Shown piece after piece: positions 7,317-11,738 of a stretch of 11,738 nt of DNA. The notes under the pieces were generated by a model. The model made no database searches and was not told the origin of the DNA. It worked only from the letters and a program-made list of their open reading frames with translations. Origin of the DNA: Syntrophaceae bacterium UBA5619 (GTDB lineage Bacteria > Desulfobacterota > Syntrophia > Syntrophales > UBA5619); NCBI GenBank assembly GCA_002424545.1, contig DIKL01000012.1, forward strand, positions 1-11,738, in the 5' to 3' direction. How positions within the stretch are numbered: position 1 is the stretch's first letter; every line of letters begins with the position of its first letter. Both the position numbers and the translations under genes were made by a program.

Positions 7317-9389
7317 TCAAATCCAGTTTAGTAGTGTCAGTAGCATGTCGATGGCCTTGATCCCGGCAAACGGCACCACGAGGCCCCCGGCGCCATAGAG
7401 AATCAGGTTCCGACGGAGAACAGCGGCTGCACCCATCGGGCGGTATCTGACGCCGCGCAGTGCCAAGGGAATCATGGCGACGATGATAAGCGCGTTGAAG
7501 ATGACCGCCGACAGGATCGCATTTTGCGGTGTCGACAACCCCATGATGTTCAGAACCGCCAGGTCAGGATAGATTCCAGAGAAGGCCGCGGGCAGAATGG
7601 CAAAATACTTAGCCACGTCATTGGAGATGCTGAAGGTCGTGAGCGTACCCCGCGTCATCAGGAGTTGCTTGCCGATCCCGACGATTTCGATCAGCTTCGT
7701 GGGATTGGAGTCGAGGTCCACCAGATTTCCAGCCTCCTTCGCCGCCTGTGTGCCCGTGTTCATGGCTACGGCTACGTCCGCCTGTGCCAGTGCCGGCGCA
7801 TCGTTTGTCCCGTCGCCCGTCATCGCGACCAGATGACCCTGCGCCTGATACGCGCGGATCAGGTTCAGCTTCGCCTCCGGGGTCGCTTGGGCCAGAAAGT
7901 CGTCCACGCCCGCCTCGGCGGCCACCGCGGCCGCTGTGAGTGGATTGTCCCCGGTGATCATGACGGTCTGGATGCCCATTTGCCGCAGTTCGGAGAAGCG
8001 TTCGCGTATGCCGCCCTTGACGACGTCGCTCAAGCGGATAGCCCCCAGGACTTGAGACCCCTCGACAACAACCAGCGGCGTTCCGCCCTGGACCGCGATA
8101 CCATTGACGATGGCATTTGCCTCTTCGGGAAAGCCACCGCCCTTCGCCTTGACATAGACCTCGACCGCATCGGCCGCTCCCTTGCGGATTTCCCGCCCGT
8201 CGAGATTGACACCGCTCATGCGGCTTTTGGCGGTGAAGGGGATGAAGCGGACCCCCAGTGTCTTGATGTCGCGCTCGCGGATGCCGTATGCCTTCTTGGC
8301 CAGGACGACGATGCTTCTCCCCTCCGGCGTCTCGTCGGCCAAGGAGGAGAGCTGCGCCGCATCCGCCAGTTGTACTGCTGTGATCCCCCCGATGGGTATA
8401 AATTCCGTCGCTTCACGGTTCCCCAGCGTAATCGTGCCGGTCTTGTCGAGCAGCAAGACGTCCACGTCGCCAGCGGCTTCCACGGCCTTTCCCGACAGGG
8501 CAATGACATTAGCCTGGATCATCCGGTCCATGCCGGCGATACCGATGGCGGAGAGCAGGCCGCCGATCGTGGTCGGGATAAGGCAGATCAACAGGGCGAC
8601 GATCACCGTCATGGAGATAGGCGCCCCTTGTCCCGTCGCCCGCACGCTGTAGAGCGAAAAGGGAACAAGGGTCACAGTGGCCAGAAGAAAGATCAGCGTA
8701 AGCCCGGCAAGCAGGATGTCCAAGGCAATCTCGTTCGGCGTCTTCTGGCGCTTGGCGCCTTCCACCATCGCGATCATCTTGTCTAAGAAGGTCTCGCCCG
8801 GATTGGCCGTGATGCGGACGATGAGCCAGTCCGACAGCACACGGGTGCCGCCGGTCACGGCGCTGCGGTCTCCGCCGCTTTCCCGGATCACCGGGGCGCT
8901 CTCCCCGGTAATGGCGCTCTCATCGACGGAGGCGACACCGACGGTCACCTCTCCATCGCCGGGGATCGTATCTCCGGCATTCACCAGCACGAGATCTCCC
9001 TTCTTGAGCTGCGATCCGGCAACGAGGTCGAAGATCGCATTCCGATCCGGTTCATAAAGAAGCTTGGCGGTAACGTCCCGCCGTGAGCCTTTCAGCGATC
9101 TTGCCTGGGCCTTGCCTCTGCCTTCCGCCATGGCTTCGGCGAAGTTGGCGAAGAGCAACGTGAACCACAGCCAGAGACTGATGGCCACGATAAAGGAAGT
9201 CCTCTCGTCGCCATGGCCGGAGAGGGCTTGAATAATGAGCAACGTCGTCAGGATGCAGCCGACTTCCACAACGAACATCACCGGGTTCTTGATCAGGTGC
9301 AGGGGGTTGAGTTTGACGACGGCATCGATCAGGGTCCGTTGCAGGACCTGGCGGTCAAGAAGCGAGAATGATTTTGCCTTTGCGTTCAT
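7317..9389 (-). CDS. kdpB: KdpB, potassium-transporting P-type ATPase subunit B
   Basis: A 690-residue P-type ATPase of typical KdpB length. Membrane helices lie near 35-55, 62-82, 220-245 and 255-282, with three more between about 583 and 690. The actuator loop TGES is at 161-164; its Ser corresponds to the E. coli KdpB Ser162 that is phosphorylated to inhibit the pump. IPTTIGG (271-277) lies in the M4 helix; the phosphorylated aspartate is Asp315 in DKTGT; the nucleotide domain carries KGAAD (403-407); TGDN (479-482) and TGDGTNDAP (524-532) form the P-domain hinge. KdpB hydrolyses ATP and, in current models, moves K+ delivered through the KdpA tunnel. ATG at 9389 has ribosome site AGAGG and begins 9 bp after kdpA. 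All catalytic residues are intact. Confidence 0.97.
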   Translation of the reverse strand: MNAKAKSFSLLDRQVLQRTLIDAVVKLNPLHLIKNPVMFVVEVGCILTTLLIIQALSGHGDERTSFIVAISLWLWFTLLFANFAEAMAEGRGKAQARSLKGSRRDVTAKLLYEPDRNAIFDLVAGSQLKKGDLVLVNAGDTIPGDGEVTVGVASVDESAITGESAPVIRESGGDRSAVTGGTRVLSDWLIVRITANPGETFLDKMIAMVEGAKRQKTPNEIALDILLAGLTLIFLLATVTLVPFSLYSVRATGQGAPISMTVIVALLICLIPTTIGGLLSAIGIAGMDRMIQANVIALSGKAVEAAGDVDVLLLDKTGTITLGNREATEFIPIGGITAVQLADAAQLSSLADETPEGRSIVVLAKKAYGIRERDIKTLGVRFIPFTAKSRMSGVNLDGREIRKGAADAVEVYVKAKGGGFPEEANAIVNGIAVQGGTPLVVVEGSQVLGAIRLSDVVKGGIRERFSELRQMGIQTVMITGDNPLTAAAVAAEAGVDDFLAQATPEAKLNLIRAYQAQGHLVAMTGDGTNDAPALAQADVAVAMNTGTQAAKEAGNLVDLDSNPTKLIEIVGIGKQLLMTRGTLTTFSISNDVAKYFAILPAAFSGIYPDLAVLNIMGLSTPQNAILSAVIFNALIIVAMIPLALRGVRYRPMGAAAVLRRNLILYGAGGLVVPFAGIKAIDMLLTLLNWI

Positions 9390-9398
9390 GTTCCCTCT

Positions 9399-11144
9399 CT
9401 ATGATCGCATCCAGGCCAGATGCTCGGCGATCGGTCCCAAGGCGAGGGCGGGAACGAAGGTCAGTGCGCCCACCAGCATAATCACCGCCACAAGGAACAT
9501 CACAAACAGCGGCGTGTGCGTGGGCAGCGTGCCCGCGCCGGCGGAAACGCATTTCTTCTGCGCGAGCGACCCGGCTGTTGCCAGTACAGGGATGATCAGC
9601 CCGAAGCGTCCGATAAGCATCGCAAAACCTAACGTTAGGTTATAGAAGGGTGTATTGGCGTTCAAGCCGGCGAAGGCGCTGCCGTTGTTGTTCGCTGCCG
9701 AAGAGAAGGCGTAGAGAATTTCGGAAAAGCCGTGCGGGCCGGTATTGAGTATTCCGGCAAGCCCCGGTCGGGTGACGACGGCAACGCCTGTGCCGATGAG
9801 GACGACGGCCGCCGGGATCAGGATGACGAGCGCTGCCATCTTGATTTCGAAGGCCTCGATCTTCTTGCCCAGGTATTCCGGCGTGCGGCCCACCATGAGC
9901 CCCGCGATGAAAACGGTTATCAGGACGAACATCAGCATGCCGTACAAGCCCGAACCTGCCCCTCCGAAGATGATCTCGCCCAATTGCATCAACACGAGAG
10001 GAACCAGCCCTCCCAGAGGCGTGAACGAATCGTGCATCGCATTGACACTGCCGCTGGACGCAGCGGTCGTCACGGCAGCCCAGAGTGCGGAATTTGCGAT
10101 GCCGAACCGGACCTCCTTGCCTTCCATATTACCGCCGGATTGGAGGGCACCGATGGACTGATCGACGTTCATCTGCCGGAAGGATGGGTTCCCTGCCTGC
10201 TCACTCACCAGGCAGATCCCGAGCAGCGGGATCAGAATCATCATCATCGCGGCAAGAAGCGCCCATCCCTGCCTTCCATCTCCCAGCATCCGACCGAAGG
10301 TGATGCACAAAGCCACAGGGATCAAAAGAATGGCCAACATCTCCAAGAAGTTGGACAGCGGTGTCGGATTTTCCAAGGGATGGGCCGAGTTGGCGTTAAA
10401 AAAGCCGCCCCCGTTGGTTCCCAACTGTTTGATGGCTACCTGGCTTGCAGCCGGCCCCAAGCGAATCTCCTGCACGGACTCCGCAGTGGCCGCCCCGTCT
10501 TTTGCCTGTTCCAACAGCCCGACCTCGGCCGGGCTTTGCAGCGTCTGCACGACGCCCTGGGAAACGAGAAAGAGCGCCAAAACCAACGAAAGGGGCAGCA
10601 AGATATAGAGGATCGTGCGCGTCAGATCTACCCAGACATTGCCGATGGTTGGGGAGAGAGTTCGTTTCAAACCCCTGATGAAAGCCATCAGAACCGCCAT
10701 TCCTGCAGCGGCGGAAACGAAATTCTGGACGGTCATCCCCAGCATTTGCGTGCAGAAGCTCAGGGTCGTTTCGCCGCCGTAGGCCTGCCAGTTCGTATTG
10801 GTCACGAAGCTGACCGCCGTATTAAAGGCCAGATCGGGGGGCACAGCGGGAAGTCCGTGGGGATTGAGCGGTAGAAATCCCTGAAGCCGTTGCAGCAGAT
10901 AGACGACAAGGCAACTCATCACAGAAAAGATGACCAATCGTCCGGCGTACGCCTTCCAGGTCATTTCCTCATCCGCATTGATCCGGCAGTGCCGATAAAT
11001 CCATTTTTCCAAGGGGCCAGCCATCCTGTTCAAGAAGACGGGTTCTCCCTGATAGACTCGTGCCATGTAGCGCCCCAGAGGAATTGCCACAGCGATAAGC
11101 GCGATGAAATAGGTTGTGATCTGAAAAATTCCATGAGCGGTCAT
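9399..11144 (-). CDS. kdpA: KdpA, potassium-binding channel-like subunit
   Basis: A 581-residue, roughly ten-helix membrane protein related to the KtrB/TrkH superfamily. The four selectivity-filter repeats are visible: VTNTNWQAYGG (114-124), LGTNGGGFFNANSAHP (241-256), SGSVNAMHDSF (364-374) and NNNGSAFAGLN (485-495). A glycine starts or lies in each filter as expected for K+ coordination. The N-terminus (ITTYFIALIAVAIPLGRYMA) and the GEPVFLNRMAGPLE segment are typical. It binds extracellular K+ with high affinity and passes it to KdpB. ATG at 11144 overlaps the kdpF stop (ATGA), with GGAG about 9 nt upstream inside kdpF. Length and motifs are normal and there is no sign of damage. Confidence 0.97.
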   Translation of the reverse strand: MTAHGIFQITTYFIALIAVAIPLGRYMARVYQGEPVFLNRMAGPLEKWIYRHCRINADEEMTWKAYAGRLVIFSVMSCLVVYLLQRLQGFLPLNPHGLPAVPPDLAFNTAVSFVTNTNWQAYGGETTLSFCTQMLGMTVQNFVSAAAGMAVLMAFIRGLKRTLSPTIGNVWVDLTRTILYILLPLSLVLALFLVSQGVVQTLQSPAEVGLLEQAKDGAATAESVQEIRLGPAASQVAIKQLGTNGGGFFNANSAHPLENPTPLSNFLEMLAILLIPVALCITFGRMLGDGRQGWALLAAMMMILIPLLGICLVSEQAGNPSFRQMNVDQSIGALQSGGNMEGKEVRFGIANSALWAAVTTAASSGSVNAMHDSFTPLGGLVPLVLMQLGEIIFGGAGSGLYGMLMFVLITVFIAGLMVGRTPEYLGKKIEAFEIKMAALVILIPAAVVLIGTGVAVVTRPGLAGILNTGPHGFSEILYAFSSAANNNGSAFAGLNANTPFYNLTLGFAMLIGRFGLIIPVLATAGSLAQKKCVSAGAGTLPTHTPLFVMFLVAVIMLVGALTFVPALALGPIAEHLAWMRS

Positions 11145-11233
11145 GAGAACAACTCCGGCTTAAGCAGGGCGACAAACAGATAAATGACAAGACCTGCAGC
11201 GGTGATCAATCCAATAATATAGAATATTTTCAT
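11141..11233 (-). CDS. kdpF: KdpF, small membrane subunit of the K+-transporting ATPase
   Basis: A 30-codon gene that begins the operon. It encodes one hydrophobic helix: it opens MKIFYIIGLITAAGLV and closes with the family signature YLFVALLKPELFS (residues 18-30). KdpF is normally about 25-32 residues, and the YLxxALLxPE ending is characteristic. It packs between KdpA and KdpB and stabilises the KdpFABC complex. The ATG at 11233-11231 has an AGGGG ribosome site 8 nt upstream. The TGA at 11143-11141 overlaps the kdpA ATG, indicating coupled translation. It is too short for most default gene finders, so it is easily missed, but sequence and position make the call firm. Confidence 0.93.
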   Translation of the reverse strand: MKIFYIIGLITAAGLVIYLFVALLKPELFS

Positions 11234-11333
11234 ATCGGAAACCCCTAAATAACTTCAGCTCCTTCGATGATAAGCCATATTATCCCGAGACAAATTTCGG
11301 TTACACTCATCCTATAGCAACCCCTTTTTAGGT

Positions 11334-11339
11334 ATAATA
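11334..11339 (-). promoter_or_regulatory. Candidate -10 element of the kdpF promoter
   Basis: On the minus strand TATTAT at 11339-11334 sits in an AT-rich stretch about 100 bp upstream of kdpF. At 17 bp spacing the -35 position reads CAGCAT, which is poor and would fit an activator-dependent promoter. A predicted start near 11327 would give a leader of roughly 95 nt. This is inference from base composition and spacing only; other AT-rich hexamers nearby (for example TATAGG) are possible. Confidence 0.35.
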
Positions 11340-11382
11340 ACACTCAAGATATCAAGATGCTGTTAAGAAACGGATCGAAGAA

Positions 11383-11398
11383 GTAAATTTTTCGTAAA
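11383..11398 (-). promoter_or_regulatory. Candidate KdpE binding site (11-bp spaced TTTAC direct repeat)
   Basis: On the minus strand TTTAC occurs at 11398-11394 and again at 11387-11383, exactly 11 bp apart, one helical turn. OmpR/PhoB-type regulators bind such direct repeats, and the E. coli KdpE site is a T-rich repeat of the TTTATA/TTTACA kind. Relative to the candidate -10 at 11339-11334 the site would be centred near -64, close to where KdpE binds in E. coli (about -71 to -55). The region is AT-rich and an adjoining palindrome (AAAAATATTTTT, 11396-11407) adds chance similarity, so the call is tentative. Confidence 0.4.
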
Positions 11399-11442
11399 AA
11401 TATTTTTCCCTGTGACATTTAAATCTCCCAGCCCCTATGGCT

Positions 11443-11472
11443 TGAACCGCCCCCCCGAAAACCGGACCCGTT
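11443..11472. mobile_element. Possible solo end of an IS3-family insertion sequence
   Basis: The plus strand reads TGAACCG, a run of seven C, then GAAAACCGGACCC. Many IS3-family terminal repeats have this build (TGA-x-C-CGCCCC followed by a GGAC-type tail). No transposase frame follows in either direction and I see no matching opposite end in the window. If real, it is a decayed remnant between the kdp promoter and the tRNA gene. Recognition is from memory of the family pattern, not from a comparison. Confidence 0.3.
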
Positions 11473-11674
11473 CTTACGTCGGGATCTTGGCATATTGAGA
11501 ATTCCCCAAAAACGTGGAGAATTTCAGACAATGTTTAGGGAGATGTTTCTGGGAGAGGACAGGCAGGCAACCAAGGCGTATCCCACGCTCTTCGTCGAGG
11601 AGACCGTGATCAAGCTTCCCCGGATTGACATTATGTGTCACTCAAGCGTGCTACGGCGGCGATGGAAAATAAAA
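11473..11674. other. Spacer between the possible IS end and the tRNA terminator; no confident gene
   Basis: A plus-strand frame from ATG 11531 to TAA 11683 would give a 50-residue peptide beginning MFREMFLGEDRQ, with GGAGA about 10 nt upstream. Its stop codon lies inside the tRNA terminator stem and I recognise no family, so I do not call it a gene. Nothing else in this stretch is recognisable. Confidence 0.4.
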
Positions 11675-11707
11675 CGGCTGTAAGAACAGGTGACGTTCTT
11701 ACAGCCG
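11675..11707 (-). terminator. Intrinsic terminator of the tRNA gene
   Basis: A 13-bp perfect stem with a 7-nt loop: arms 11675-11687 and 11695-11707 (core GGCTGTAAGAAC / GTTCTTACAGCC). On the minus strand it begins 8 nt after the tRNA CCA and is followed directly by TTTTATTTTCC. This is a textbook Rho-independent terminator oriented to end the tRNA transcript and to insulate it from kdp downstream. Confidence 0.88.
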
Positions 11708-11715
11708 AACTAAAT

Positions 11716-11738
11716 TGGCTCCCCAGCGCGGACTCGAA
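11716..11738 (-). tRNA. tRNA 3' end, probably tRNA-Asn, 5' part outside the window
   Basis: The minus strand reads the T loop TTCGAGT, T-stem 3' arm CCGCG, acceptor 3' arm CTGGGGA, discriminator G and an encoded CCA (11718-11716). Segment lengths 7-5-7-1-3 are exactly those of a tRNA. The matching 5' acceptor would be TCCCCAG; a U1-A72 pair with discriminator G73 is typical of bacterial tRNA-Asn, but the anticodon is outside the window, so the identity is an inference. A terminator follows 8 nt downstream. Confidence 0.85.

Noticed and set aside
7306..7320. TTG at 7320 as the start of kdpC
   Set aside because: It has no ribosome site and would add five non-conserved residues; ATG at 7305 has AAGAGG at proper spacing.
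7524..8786. 420-codon plus-strand open frame inside kdpB
   Set aside because: It is antisense to kdpB with His/Arg/Asp-rich, motif-free sequence; an artefact of codon bias.
9732..10874. 380-codon plus-strand open frame inside kdpA
   Set aside because: It is antisense to kdpA, very hydrophilic with Gln/Arg/His runs, and has no domain signature.
11531..11683. 50-codon plus-strand frame beginning MFREMFLGEDRQ
   Set aside because: It has a passable ribosome site, but its stop lies within the tRNA terminator hairpin, no family is recognisable and it is very short; chance is more likely.
11471..11702. GTTCTTAC occurring both near 11470 and in the terminator arm, as possible paired element ends
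   Set aside because: The match is only 8 nt, and the second copy is fully explained by the tRNA terminator stem.

Overview
The window holds the end of a lipid/acyl-CoA catabolic locus, two stand-alone genes, a complete potassium-import operon (kdpFABCDE, minus strand) and, at the right edge, the 3' end of a tRNA gene. The kdp genes look ordinary and intact. I found no evidence of an undescribed system. The points worth a second look are small: a 30-codon kdpF, a candidate KdpE site, a truncated acyl-CoA dehydrogenase next to unexplained DNA, and a possible insertion-sequence end near the tRNA.

Organism: a Gram-negative-type bacterium with fairly GC-rich genes and AT-richer spacers. The acyl-CoA dehydrogenase/SCP-x-like thiolase pair, the PAS-LuxR regulator and the kdpFABCDE gene order would fit a deltaproteobacterium (Desulfobacterota, for example a Syntrophia-like anaerobe). 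This is an inference from gene content and protein style; no marker gene settles it.

Layout. 1-700 (minus): N-terminal 233 codons of a thiolase of the SCP-x/lipid-transfer type, running off the left edge. 703-about 867 (minus): only the last ~55 codons of an acyl-CoA dehydrogenase, two bases upstream of the thiolase. About 868-1287: no convincing gene. 1288-1977 (plus): YgjP-type zinc metallopeptidase. 1991-2962 (plus): a consensus sigma-70 promoter followed by a PAS-LuxR regulator. 3029-3064: a strong hairpin between the convergent luxR-type gene and kdpE; the 3065-3283 spacer shows nothing else recognisable. 3284-11233 (minus): kdpE, kdpD, kdpC, kdpB, kdpA and kdpF in map order, so transcription runs kdpF-A-B-C-D-E from right to left. 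11234-11715: kdp leader, a candidate KdpE site and promoter, a possible IS end and a tRNA terminator. 11716-11738 (minus): tRNA 3' end.

How the genes work together: KdpFABC is the high-affinity ATP-driven K+ pump (KdpA selectivity-filter channel, KdpB P-type ATPase, KdpC and KdpF accessory subunits). KdpD senses K+ limitation and phosphorylates KdpE, which activates the operon. With kdpDE in the same operon as the pump, induction should be self-reinforcing. The overlaps kdpF/kdpA and kdpD/kdpE (both ATGA) and the 9-bp kdpA-kdpB gap point to translational coupling.
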